64,000 nucleotides of DNA, taken from NCBI RefSeq assembly GCF_017592475.1, contig NZ_JAGFNP010000009.1:124001-188000 (forward strand). Reading direction: 5' to 3'. A program made the position numbers and the translations under genes. Origin of the DNA: Glycomyces niveus (GTDB lineage: Bacteria > Actinomycetota > Actinomycetes > Mycobacteriales > Micromonosporaceae). The notes under the pieces were generated by a model. That model worked only from the letters and a program-made list of their open reading frames with translations, did no database searches and had not been told where the DNA came from. This document shows, piece by piece, positions 24,816 through 34,400 of this stretch (position 1 is its first letter; the number at the start of each line of letters is the position of its first letter).

Positions 24816-26330
24816 TCACTCACTGACTTCGCTTGCCCCGCCTGAGAACTGGGACAGCCTGAAGATGACGAACTCCGCCGGCTTCACCGGTGCGACGCCG
24901 ATCTCGCAGACCACCTGCCCGGCGTCGATCGACTCGGCGGTGTTGTTGTCCCTGTCGCACTTGACGAAGAACGCCTCGTTCGGGGTCAGCCCGAACAGCG
25001 CGCCCTTGCGCCACTCCATGACCAGGAACGACGAGACCGTGCGCCGGATCTTCGCCCACAGCGCGTCGTCGTTCGGCTCGAACACCACCCACTGCGTACC
25101 GCCGAGGATCGACTCCTCGAGGTAGTTGAACAGGCGCCGCACGTTCAGGTACCGCCACGCCGGGTCGCTCGAGAGCGTGCGCGCGCCCCACACCCGGATG
25201 CCCCGGCCCGGGAACGCCCGGATGCAGTTGATCCCCTCGGGGTTCAGCAGCTCCTGCTCGGCCTTCGTCAGATGCGTCTCGACCAGGATCGCGCCGCGCA
25301 CGACCTCATTGGCCGGTGCCTTGTGGACACCGCGTGTCTCGTCGTTGCGCGCCCACACGCCGGCCATGTGGCCGCTCGGCGGGACGAACTCGTTGCCGCC
25401 CGTGGCGGGGTCGAACACCTTGACCCACGGGTAGTACAGCGCCGCGTACTTCGAGTCGTAGCCGGCGTAGTCGACGCGCCAGTCCTTGACCTGCTGCGGC
25501 GACAGCCCGGGAGGCGTGTCGAGGACGGCCATGCGGTCGCCCATGAGCTCGCAGTGGGCGATGACCGCCAGCTGGACGGCCTTGACGGCCTCCAAGTCGA
25601 GCACGCCGCGCTGGTAGGCGCTCATGAGGTCGGGGACGCAGACCATCGTGACCTCGTCGACCGCTTCGAGGCCGCCGAGGCCGGAGCGGTCCGAGACGTC
25701 TCCCGTGTAGTCCTCGGGGACGATGCGCTCGGGCACGGCCGGGACCGGAGGCGGCGCGGTGAGCGCGACGGTGCCCTTGGCGGGCTGGGTCGCGGTGGCG
25801 ACCTCGGTGAGGGTGATGACCTTCGACCGCTCGGCGACGGCGCGCACGACGTTGTCCTTGCCGCGCTTGACGGTCACGTCGGGGTACTGCTCGACCTGCT
25901 TGCCGTCGACCTTCACGGTCAAGGTGAACCGGTCGGCCGGCTTGCCCTCGGCGGCATCGCCGATCTCGACGCTCACGTCGCGGTTCTCGGCGCCTTCGAC
26001 CGCGACGGCGCGCAGGCCGCCGATGACCGCCTGCGGTCCCGAGACCGGTTCGGCCCCATCGGGTCCGGCGGCGCCGATGCGCACGATGTAGCAGTTGCCG
26101 CCGCCGTTGAGGAAGTAGCCGTAGACGGCGTGCGCCAGGTAGCAGCCTTCGACGAACTCGCCGAACAGCCGCGTGTACTGGCTCCAGTTGGAGACCAGCG
26201 TCGGGGTGTTCACCGGGCCTTTCGCGGCGAACCCCACGAAAGCGGCGACTGCGGTGCCTACGCCCTCGATGGGGCGGGAACCGCCGTCGACCTCTTCGAC
26301 ATAGACACCCGGTGACAAGTACGTTGGCAT
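24816..26330 (-). CDS. CIS contractile sheath protein
   Basis: A 504-residue sheath protein. The N-terminus PTYLSPGVYVEEVDGGSRPIEGVGTAVAAFVG and the C-terminal RYLNVRRLFNYLEESILGGTQWVVFEPNDDALWAKIRRTVSSFL, plus FVKCDRDNN and VCEIGVAPVKPAEFVIFRL, are diagnostic of phage/eCIS sheaths. Residues about 90-200 form the variable surface domain. Only one sheath gene is present, against two or three in Afp and PVC clusters. AGGAGG lies 6 nt before the ATG at 26330; a palindrome at 26424-26437 lies about 100 bp upstream, so the gene may have its own promoter. Confidence 0.96.
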   Translation of the reverse strand: MPTYLSPGVYVEEVDGGSRPIEGVGTAVAAFVGFAAKGPVNTPTLVSNWSQYTRLFGEFVEGCYLAHAVYGYFLNGGGNCYIVRIGAAGPDGAEPVSGPQAVIGGLRAVAVEGAENRDVSVEIGDAAEGKPADRFTLTVKVDGKQVEQYPDVTVKRGKDNVVRAVAERSKVITLTEVATATQPAKGTVALTAPPPVPAVPERIVPEDYTGDVSDRSGLGGLEAVDEVTMVCVPDLMSAYQRGVLDLEAVKAVQLAVIAHCELMGDRMAVLDTPPGLSPQQVKDWRVDYAGYDSKYAALYYPWVKVFDPATGGNEFVPPSGHMAGVWARNDETRGVHKAPANEVVRGAILVETHLTKAEQELLNPEGINCIRAFPGRGIRVWGARTLSSDPAWRYLNVRRLFNYLEESILGGTQWVVFEPNDDALWAKIRRTVSSFLVMEWRKGALFGLTPNEAFFVKCDRDNNTAESIDAGQVVCEIGVAPVKPAEFVIFRLSQFSGGASEVSE

Positions 26331-26423
26331 GCCGCGCCTCCTGTGGTCGGTACAGCACCGATCGTGCCGTCGCTCTCCGGTTTCCGTACGGGCCTTACGG
26401 ACCCGCGTGAGGGAAGACGTGAC

Positions 26424-26437
26424 TGCCCCGACGGGCA
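26424..26437. promoter_or_regulatory. CIS-locus palindrome copy 1
   Basis: TGCCCCGACGGGCA, one base from the perfect TGCCCG-NN-CGGGCA form, in the 125-bp gap between the AAA+ gene and the sheath gene. Its centre is 100 bp upstream of the sheath start. It could alternatively be a weak hairpin attenuator after the ATPase gene. Confidence 0.5.
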
Positions 26438-26454
26438 GCCGCGCGTCCGGCCGG

Positions 26455-28446
26455 TCAAATGACCAGCTCCAGGTAGTCGCCGAACTCGCGCTCCAGGCAG
26501 AGTCGGCCGAGTTTGCGGTACTCGCGGGCGACGGCCGCGACGACGGTGGCCATGGTGGCGCGCCCGCCCGCTTCGGCGGTGAGGTACCCGGCGGTGACGG
26601 CCGCGGACCTGATGTGGCCGCCCGCGAGCTCGAACGCGTCGGCGAGGAACTCGAGGTCGAGGTCGGCCGCGCGCGGCATCGCCCTCCCCAGGCACCGGTC
26701 CCACAGCAGCAGGCGCTGCTCGGGATCGGGCACGGGGAAGTCCACGACGACGTCGAGCCGCCTGGTGAAGGCCTCGTCCAGGTTCGCGCGCAGGTTGGTC
26801 GCGAGGATCGCCAGCCCCTCGAAGGACTCCATGCGCTGCAGCAGGTACGCACTCTCCACATTGGCGTAGCGGTCGTGCGCGTCGCGCACTTCCGAGCGTT
26901 TGCCGAAGATCGCGTCGGCCTCGTCGAACAGGAGCACCCCGTTGACCCCTGCCGCTTCGGTGAAGATCTTCTCGAGGTTCTTCTCGGTCTCGCCGATGTA
27001 CTTGTCCACCACCGTGGCCAGGTTGACCGTGTACAGGTCCATGCCGAGATCGGCCGCGATGACCTCGGCCGACATGGTCTTCCCGGTGCCCGAGTCGCCC
27101 GCGAACAACCCGGTGACGCCCATGCCGCGCCCGCCCCCGGGCCGCATCCGCCACTCGTCGAGCACGAGGTCGCGGCGCCTGGCCCGCACGGCGAGTTCGC
27201 GGATGCCGTCGAGGATCGGCGGCGGCAGCACGAGGTCGTCCCAGCCGACGGCCGGTTCGATGCGCCTGGCGAGGTGTTCGAGCCCGGCGGCGTTCTGGCT
27301 GCGCACGCCGTAGCGCAGGTGCTCGGCGCGGATCGGTCCGCCTTCGGCGCGGGCGAGTTGCGCGGCGGCTTCGGCCGCGCGGTTGATCTGACGCACCGAG
27401 AGCGTGAAGTGCGCGGTCTCGGCGGCGAGGTCGACGCCTTCCGCCAACGCCTCGCCGGTCGCGTCCCGCCACAGGTCCGCGCGCTCGGCGCGGGTGGCGA
27501 CGCCGACGCTCAACAGCAGCGGCTGGCGGCGGCTCCATTCGGGGTCCCAGCCGCCGGAGCCGAACAGCACCAACGGCACCGGCACCTGGTCGAGGCGCGC
27601 GAGCAGGGCCGCGCACGAGCCCGCGTCGACCGGTCCGGCGACGATCCCGGCCCCGCGCAGCACCGCTTCGCGGGCGAGCGCGGTGGCGGTCTCGGCCAGT
27701 TCTTCGGGTTTCGGCAGCAATCGGCAGTCGACGGCGAGCGTCGCGCGGCCCGAAGCGGCGAACGCGGCTGCGGCGGCCGCTGCAGCGGACCCGCCCAGTC
27801 CCTCATGCAGATAGACGAACCCGGTCCCGGCCGCGATCGCCGAGGCGAGCCGCTCGTCTCCGCAGGAGACCGGTGTCGTGGCCTCGACCAGAGGTGCCGC
27901 CACGGGGTCGCAGCCGTCGCCGCCGAGCAGGTGCGCGGTGACGCGGTCGGGCACTCGCAGCGACCGCGTCAGGAGCGGTCTTTCGATGTCGCCCACGGTG
28001 ACGAGGCCGGAGGCGATGAGCGGCGAGGCCGCCTCGAAGCGGGCCCGGCCCTGCACCTCGGCTTCGGCGAGTCCGCACAGTCGAAGCGCCAGGCCGACGG
28101 TGGCGCGGCGGCGGGTCACGTCGTCGTTGAGGTAGCCGTAGAACTGCTCGAAGCGGCTGTCCACATCGGGCGCCATGGCGACGAGCAGCAGTTCCACGTC
28201 GAGGTCCGTCAGCTGCGCGGCCGCGGCCAGCGCGGTCAGCCGCGAAGGTCCCGCATCCGCCGCCTCTGGCGGCGCGAACGGCTCGCGCCGCCCCTCCAAG
28301 AGCGCGTCGATGGCCTCGTCGGACAGGTAGAGGCCCCGGAACTGGTCGTCGGGGTTCGGGTCGGCGGCGCGCCGTTCGGCGACGGCCTGGCGGAGGCGCT
28401 GCTCGACCGCCCCGATGCGGGCGAGCAGGCCTTGCAGCTCGGTCAT
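26455..28446 (-). CDS. CIS-associated AAA+ ATPase
   Basis: A 663-residue protein with a poorly conserved helical N-terminal half and a classical AAA+ domain: Walker A GDSGTGKT near 450, Walker B VLLFDEAD near 508, sensor 1 in ILATNLRANLDEAFTRRLD with arginine finger pair. It corresponds to the ATPase found in nearly all eCIS (Afp15/Pvc15), thought to assist assembly or cargo loading. Its ATG overlaps the cap gene stop (ATGA). Confidence 0.94.
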   Translation of the reverse strand: MTELQGLLARIGAVEQRLRQAVAERRAADPNPDDQFRGLYLSDEAIDALLEGRREPFAPPEAADAGPSRLTALAAAAQLTDLDVELLLVAMAPDVDSRFEQFYGYLNDDVTRRRATVGLALRLCGLAEAEVQGRARFEAASPLIASGLVTVGDIERPLLTRSLRVPDRVTAHLLGGDGCDPVAAPLVEATTPVSCGDERLASAIAAGTGFVYLHEGLGGSAAAAAAAAFAASGRATLAVDCRLLPKPEELAETATALAREAVLRGAGIVAGPVDAGSCAALLARLDQVPVPLVLFGSGGWDPEWSRRQPLLLSVGVATRAERADLWRDATGEALAEGVDLAAETAHFTLSVRQINRAAEAAAQLARAEGGPIRAEHLRYGVRSQNAAGLEHLARRIEPAVGWDDLVLPPPILDGIRELAVRARRRDLVLDEWRMRPGGGRGMGVTGLFAGDSGTGKTMSAEVIAADLGMDLYTVNLATVVDKYIGETEKNLEKIFTEAAGVNGVLLFDEADAIFGKRSEVRDAHDRYANVESAYLLQRMESFEGLAILATNLRANLDEAFTRRLDVVVDFPVPDPEQRLLLWDRCLGRAMPRAADLDLEFLADAFELAGGHIRSAAVTAGYLTAEAGGRATMATVVAAVAREYRKLGRLCLEREFGDYLELVI

Positions 28447-29087
28447 CGGGGCCGCCGGGTCATGGCGACCTCGTGCTCGTCGCCTTCACCGGGGGTCACG
28501 TGGTGCTGCACCGGTTCGTCGCCGTCCACTTTGAGCCCGACGCCGCCGGTGGCGGGCGGCCCGGCGGGGAAGACGCGGCCGGAGTCGATGGGCGCGCTGA
28601 CGACGATGTCCAGGGACGGTTTGAGCTCGCCGCCGAGGGCGGTCCACACGTCGGCGAAGGCGCGGTCTTCGGGCGGCGGCAGTGCGACCGTCATCGGCAC
28701 CGGCAGCCCGATCTCCTCGAGCGAGCCGGTGAGCGTGCGCGCGGGCAGCGACTCGTGTTTGAGGAACCCGGCGAGCATCACGGACAGGAGCCGATGCTCG
28801 TCCTCGGGCCGCTGCGTCCAGGCGGTGAGCAGATAGGACAGTTTGATGTACCGGGGCGGCAGCCGCCTGGCGGCGACGGTCTTGTCCTCGCGGTACTCGT
28901 TGACCAGGCCCCGGCTGCGGCGGCGCAGGTCTTCGCGGATGTCGTAGAGGAACGCGTTCACGGTGGGCGCGTTGCGCCTCGACGCCCATTCCTTGGTGGG
29001 CGCGTCGAAGGCGACCTCGACGCCGCTGCCGGCCAGGGCGTCCTCGACGATGACGCGCCGGAGCGCGGAGTCGACCTCGTGGATCAT
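28443..29087 (-). CDS. CIS tail terminator/cap protein, DUF4255
   Basis: A 214-residue DUF4255 (Pvc16-type N-terminal) protein: [17 protein letters not shown] at the front, [18 protein letters not shown], and [25 protein letters not shown], all typical. It closes the distal end of sheath and tube. The ATG at 29087 overlaps the LuxR-type gene stop, so regulator, cap and ATPase are translationally coupled. Confidence 0.92.
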   Translation of the reverse strand: MIHEVDSALRRVIVEDALAGSGVEVAFDAPTKEWASRRNAPTVNAFLYDIREDLRRRSRGLVNEYREDKTVAARRLPPRYIKLSYLLTAWTQRPEDEHRLLSVMLAGFLKHESLPARTLTGSLEEIGLPVPMTVALPPPEDRAFADVWTALGGELKPSLDIVVSAPIDSGRVFPAGPPATGGVGLKVDGDEPVQHHVTPGEGDEHEVAMTRRPR

Positions 29088-29710
29088 CAGATGAGTCCGT
29101 TCCGCAGCGCGTAGGCGACCGCGTGGGCACGGTTGCGCAGGTGCAGGCGGCTGGTGATGTCGTGGAGGATGTTCTTGATCGTGCGCTCGGAGTAGGAGAG
29201 CTTCGAGGCGATCTCGACGGTGTCGAGCCCTTCGGCGACGAGGCGCACGACCTCGATCTCGCGGTCGGACATGCCGCACAGCCGCATGCCCATTGGGGCG
29301 AGGATCTGGCGCTGGAGCTGCCCGACCTGACTGAGCAGGCGGCCCAGGAGGTCCGGCGGGACGGTCCCTTCGCCCTTCGCGGCGGCGGCGATGACGGCGA
29401 CGAGGCGGTCCGGGGTGGCCTCGCTGCGGCGTACGATCCCGGCGACGCCTACGTCCATGATGGAGGCGAGGTCGGATTCGTCGACTCGGCCGCAGACGGC
29501 GACGAGCCACGGCACGCCGCCGCGCTTGAGGGTCCGCAGCGATTGCAGGGCCTCCTCGTCGACCGCGTCGGAGGCGACTATGCCGACATCGGCGCGGTCG
29601 CGTTCGGACTCGTCGAGCACCAGCACCTCCGGGCGCGGGCGCAATTGGCTCGCGAGTCCGGCGTGGCAGATGGGGTCGCTCGCGCTGATGTAGACGGGCA
29701 CACGGTTCAT
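29087..29710 (-). CDS. LuxR/NarL-type regulator of the CIS operon
   Basis: A 207-residue protein with an N-terminal receiver-like domain and a C-terminal LuxR helix-turn-helix ([39 protein letters not shown]). The receiver lacks the usual phospho-acceptor: where NarL types have D-V-V-L-L-D the run is [14 protein letters not shown], with alanine at the acceptor position, and the conserved lysine is arginine. Phosphorylation-independent control is therefore likely. GGGAGAGG precedes ATG 29710; a longer GTG/ATG form from 29746 is less supported. It heads the CIS operon and is divergent from the DUF4157 gene, so it is the best candidate to bind the TGCCCG-NN-CGGGCA sites. Confidence 0.87.
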   Translation of the reverse strand: MNRVPVYISASDPICHAGLASQLRPRPEVLVLDESERDRADVGIVASDAVDEEALQSLRTLKRGGVPWLVAVCGRVDESDLASIMDVGVAGIVRRSEATPDRLVAVIAAAAKGEGTVPPDLLGRLLSQVGQLQRQILAPMGMRLCGMSDREIEVVRLVAEGLDTVEIASKLSYSERTIKNILHDITSRLHLRNRAHAVAYALRNGLI

Positions 29711-29830
29711 CGACCTCTCCCAGGGGTAACGGGGGTGGTGGGGCACTGCGAGCAGTGTCGCCGTCGTCGCTCAACGTGCGCTCAACCGGCGCTCTCCCAC
29801 CCTCTGAAAGCGACCGGTGACGGAATGAAA

Positions 29831-29863
29831 TGCCCGAACGGGCAGGGGCGTCGGCCCGTTCGG
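29831..29863. promoter_or_regulatory. CIS-locus palindrome copy 2 (divergent promoter region)
   Basis: TGCCCGAACGGGCA (29831-29844) sits in the 249-bp divergent gap, about 127 bp from the LuxR-type start and 122 bp from the DUF4157 start. Its core CCGAACGGG is repeated in inverted form as CCCGTTCGG at 29855-29863, giving a second, nested dyad. Confidence 0.6.
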
Positions 29864-29959
29864 CCGGTGCCCCGCCTCTTGCCCTGCGGGGACTTGCGGT
29901 GGAACCTGGAGGTCTCTGACACCGCTGCGCCCGGTGCGGGCGCGAGGAGGCGAACCGCC

Positions 29960-30709
29960 ATGCGCGACCACGGCCACGAGTTCGAATCCGATTCCTTGCG
30001 CCCCAAGGCGGACCGGATCGACCACTCCGAGTTCGAGCCGACCTTCCCGGCGGCGGCCCTCGGCCGCACCGACGTGCTCGGCGCCGAAGGCATGCTCGGC
30101 CTGCAGCGCGCCGTGGGCAACGCGGGCGTGGCCACCATGATGGAGGAGGAGCGCTCGCCCGTCCACGACGTCATCGGCTCGGGGGGCAGCCCGCTCGACC
30201 TCGACACCCGCACTGACATGGAGAGCCGCTTCGGCCAGGACTTCTCCAACGTGCGCGTCCACACCGACTCCGCCGCGAGCGAGTCGGCGAAGTCGGTCAA
30301 CGCCCAGGCTTACACGGTCGGGTCGGACATCGTCTTCCAGAGCGGCAACTACAACCCGGGCAGCGACTCGGGCAAGCACATGCTCGCCCACGAGCTGACG
30401 CACGTCGTCCAGCAGCGCAGCGGCCCCGTCGACGGCTCCGACGCCGGCGGGGGAGTGAAGGTCAGCGACCCCTCGGACCGCTTCGAGCGCGAGGCCTCGG
30501 CGAACGCCGACGCCATCATGTCCACCCCGGCCCCGGCCGCCCCGGTGCAGCGCTGCGACGACGGCTGCGGCGACGCCGACGTCCAGCGCCTCGCCGACCC
30601 GACAGTGCAGAGGGAAGACGCCCCCGAACCGGCCGAAGAGGACCCGGAGGCGATGGCCCAGACCTACGTGCAGCGCGAGGCGGAAGAAGAAGAGATGACC
30701 GACGCCTAG
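29960..30709 (+). CDS. DUF4157 metallopeptidase-like protein of the CIS locus
   Basis: A 249-residue DUF4157 protein. The core (about 66-182) shows [28 protein letters not shown], then a zincin motif HELTH (H144, E145, H148) and a likely third ligand E177 in DRFEREAS. This family is a frequent eCIS neighbour; proteolytic activity is inferred from the HExxH motif. Upstream is a short motif [13 protein letters not shown] (48-60) shared with the HNH protein. The acidic tail carries four VQR tripeptides (196, 208, 216, 237). GAGGAGG lies 9 nt before ATG 29960. It is transcribed divergently from the CIS operon. Confidence 0.88.
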   Translation: MRDHGHEFESDSLRPKADRIDHSEFEPTFPAAALGRTDVLGAEGMLGLQRAVGNAGVATMMEEERSPVHDVIGSGGSPLDLDTRTDMESRFGQDFSNVRVHTDSAASESAKSVNAQAYTVGSDIVFQSGNYNPGSDSGKHMLAHELTHVVQQRSGPVDGSDAGGGVKVSDPSDRFEREASANADAIMSTPAPAAPVQRCDDGCGDADVQRLADPTVQREDAPEPAEEDPEAMAQTYVQREAEEEEMTDA

Positions 30710-31442
30710 GGCTGGTGCTCGGCCTGGCGCGCCTTTGACGGCTCCCTGGTCTCTGACCGGTTGCGCTCAAACCGATCAGCGACGCAGGGGTGGGCGGCGG
30801 GGTCGGCTTGGGCGGCGGTTGCCAGGGCCGATTCGAATCGGTCTGGCCCGGCGCTCGATTCGAGTCGGTCTGGACGGCGTCCCTCCGCTTCGGGCGGCTT
30901 CTCGCCTGAAACGGCCCAGCCCCGGCCGGCTTCGGATCCGCCCGCCCCGACTCGGCCCGGCTCGCCCCGGATCCGCTCGCCCTGGGCCGGCCTGGTTCCG
31001 CCTCGACCGGACCTGTTTGAACTTGGGATGCAGCCGGATTGGGGGAATGTGAATGCTTTCTCGTCTTGTGGGTGATGTAGTCGCAGGTGCATGCCTGGAT
31101 AATTGAGAGTACGTACAGGGATACGGAATCCGTGTAGGTGAACGAGATGGTGGTAAGCAGACTACGACATAAGCCTCTGGCCATCTGCCTGCATTGCACG
31201 GACGTCGTGTTGCGTTGGAACAGACACCTTCGCTCTCGGCTACGGACCTGAACGGTGCTACCCGCTGAACCGTCCTGACAAGGACGGTCAGTCGGGATGC
31301 CACCGGACCGCTCACATGCGCCGGGGATGCGGGCTGCAGCAATGCAGTCCTAGGCATCTCCCGTCGTGCAGCACAATGGGCACTTCCGGCTCCTCAGCTT
31401 CGTTCGGCTGCTGAGAAACTCGGATCGTGCGCTCGTACCAGG
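30710..31442. other. Intergenic region with lower-GC segment, no gene seen
   Basis: Between the stops of the DUF4157 gene and the convergent HNH gene. The first half is GC-rich and repetitive (a 17-nt direct repeat with one mismatch, GATTCGAATCGGTCTGG, at 30830 and 30857). From about 31020 to 31440 the base composition falls to roughly half GC. ORFs here are low-complexity and lack ribosome sites, so no immunity gene for the HNH protein is visible. Confidence 0.5.
31269..31288. terminator. Short hairpin in the intergenic region
   Basis: ACCGTCCT-GACA-AGGACGGT, a perfect 8-bp stem with a 4-nt loop, about 155 bp beyond the HNH gene stop. It may end transcription from either side. Confidence 0.4.
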
Positions 31443-34400
31443 TTAGGGGCGGCCGTCCGGGCCGGTGAAGGCCGGGATGATCACCTGGGCCAGGTAGTTC
31501 TCACGGACGCCCGTGTTCAGGTCGGCGGAGCCCTTGCTCGAGTTGCACGAGGAGCAGAGCCCGACGAGGTTCCCGGCGCTGGTCCAGAAGAGGTTGCGCG
31601 CCGCCTGCCCGCCCTTGCGGCCGTCGATGTTCCAGTGGTTCGCGACCGACCTCCGGTGGTCGACCGACCATTCCGCCGCCGCGGCCGGGTGGGGGACCCT
31701 CCGCAGCGGGTCGCTGTGCGTGCGCCAGCCGGGGCAGGTGAACGTACCGGACGGCGCGGGAAGCGCCGACCGGTAGTCGCCGCCGGGGTTGGCGTAGAAG
31801 ATCTGGCGCACGGCGTGATACTCGTTCCGCAGGTCCAACCCGTTGAGCGTGTACGCCGTCTGCGTCGCGGTGCCTCCCGCATCGACGAGTTTCGGGCCGC
31901 CGGCCGTGACGTTCGCGAGGAACTCCTGGACGCGGAACCCGGGGCGGCCCTCGCTGGACTGGCTGCGGCCGCCGTAGCCCCTTTCGTTGTCGTAGGTCAG
32001 GATCACGAAGCCATGCGCCTCCTGGATCTCGGTGACCTGCGCGACGCGCCCGGAGGAGACGACCTTGAACCGCTTGCCTAGGTGCGTCCGCGCCTGCGCG
32101 ATTTCCGCCGGCGAGGCGACGCCGACCGTGGTGCGCGCGTGGCCGACCTTCTTCGGTGCGCTGGCGGTCGCGATGATGTCGAACTGACTCGGGTCCTCGC
32201 GGTTGGGGACCGCAGTGAGGGTCCGGAGGCCCTCGGGCCGCAGCGTCGTGAGCACGTTCGCGACGACGCGGTCGAGGCCCGCCTTGTCCTCGAAGCGGGC
32301 CGCGGTCGGACCGGTGAGCATGTCCTCGGCCTTGCGCTTGACGGCCTCGCTGCGGGCGGTGTCCCCGCCGCGGCCCGTGAGCCTCCGGAAGAGGCTCTTG
32401 CCGATCTTCACGATCGTGCCGATGACCTTGTCGATCACCTTGCCGACCGGTTCTTGGACCTTCTGGAGGATGCCGCGGATCTTCTCGGAGATGCCGCCCA
32501 GCCCCAAGAGGCTCGCCATGAAGCCGATGACCATCGGCAGCGCCTTCGCGAGCGCGCCCTCGATCAGGGCCGAGACCGCGCCGCCGCCGCCGGAGGCGAT
32601 CGAGTCGATGCCGTCGAGGACCGCGTCGACGAACTCCTTGATCTGGGCCGCCTGGTTCACGAAGAACATCACGATGTTGTAGATCGCCTGGCAGGCCTTG
32701 ATGAACGCCGCCGCCGGGTTGAGCATCGAGATGATCCAGACGATGCCGGCCTGGATGATCTTGGAGACCACGAACTCCTTGATCTGGCCGAGCACCATCT
32801 CCTTGAGATCCCCGAGCTTCTCGACGATCCAGCGCCACAGCCCCGGCACTCCCTCGGTGACGAGGATCTGGACGACCTCGACCATCTGCTCGAGCCGGGC
32901 CATGACCGGTTCGGGAATGAACCGCACGATGCGCGCGCGGATCGCCGGCCACGTCAGGCCCAGAATGGACAGGACCATCTTGAGGATGCCCTTGACGTCG
33001 AACTCCTCCGGGATCTCGATGCCCGCGCTCGACAGGCTGCCGAGCAGCCAGGCCTTCAGGCCCGCCTGGAGGTGGGTGGCGATGTTGGCGCCGAAGGCCA
33101 ACACGCCGTTCTTGACGGCCGTGACGAGGTTGCCGAGGAAGCCGATCGGGTCGGCGATGATCTTGTCGATCGCGCCCGCGGCGCGGGCGAGGACGCCCAG
33201 CAGCATGTCCTTGAGCTTCGTGATGGTGTCGATCGCGCCTTCGACGGCGTCCACGGCCTGGTCGCGCCAGCTGCGGTGCTCCGCTTGCAGCTCTTGGACC
33301 CTCGCGTCGACCCCGGCGCGCGCTTCGGCGTACTTGGAGGCGAGGTCTTCGGCGAGCGCGGAGGACTTCTCGGTGACGGAGGCGTCGAGCGACTCGAACT
33401 GGTCGCCCATCTCGCCCGCGGCCTCTTGGGCGATGTTCCGGAGTTCGCGGGGCTGCTCGGCGACGAACCGGGCGACCTGGTCGCGGCCGAGCTGGATGCG
33501 GGCGGTGGCCTTGTCGAGTTCGGCGCCGATGACATCGGCGATGTTGGAGATGACCTTCTGCATCTCCCGCTCGTAGGTCTTGGCGGCGTCGGTGAAGATC
33601 TGCAGCACTTCGGGCCGGGTGGGCCGGAACTTGTCCGCGATCCACGTGACGAGGTCCTGCGCGTCCTCGTATTCGCGCATGCGCCGCTGGTGGTCGGCCT
33701 CGAACACCGCGCGGGCCTTGGCTTCTCCCGCCGTGAAGAGCGTGTCCACCTTGGCGTCGATGCCCCCGAGGATGCCGTCCACTTCGGTCTTGGTGGTGTC
33801 GAAGATCCGCTTGATCTCGCCGCTGATGCGCGCCCGCTCGCGCTCGTCCCGGCTCTTCGCGGCGTTCTTGTTCGACCCGGCCCGGCCGATCGCGCGGGCG
33901 TTGTCGCCGACCATGCCGGTGACGCCCGCGGCGCCGGCGGCCTGCGCGCCTGCGACGTTCGAGGTCAGCTGCGCCTGCTCGTCGGCGCGCATCTGCGCGG
34001 GCGCGGTCGCGGCGTGCTCTTCGGCCTTGCCCTTCGCGTCGGCCGCGCCCATGAGTTCGGGCTCGTTCGAGTTCTTGAGCTGCGTCTCGGTGACGCCCGC
34101 CCCGGCCATCTTCTCGTTCAGCTCGCACTTGGTCGACCCGAGCTCGGTCTGCTCGGCCGGGGCCTTGTCCGGGATCGCCTTCTTCCCGTCCGGCGGCTTG
34201 AGGTCGGGGGCGGGCTTGGGCGGGGTCATCGGCGTGACCGGCTTCTCCACGGCCGCACCGGGGTCCGGCGCCTTCTTGCTGGAGTCGGCGATCTCCTTGC
34301 CCGACTTGTCCTTCCCCTCGGTCACCATGCCGCTGACCTGGTTCTTGATCTCGCCGGCCTTGCCGGAGGACGCGAAGTCGGTGGCCTCCTCGTTCGTCTG

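Noticed and set aside
30830..30873. 17-nt direct repeat with one mismatch as a possible attachment site or CRISPR start
   Set aside because: Only two copies, no integrase or cas gene, and the area is locally repetitive.
30516..31357. Minus-strand ORFs of 128-227 codons that could be an HNH immunity gene
   Set aside because: Arg/Pro/Ser-rich low-complexity translations, partly antisense to the DUF4157 gene, no ribosome site.
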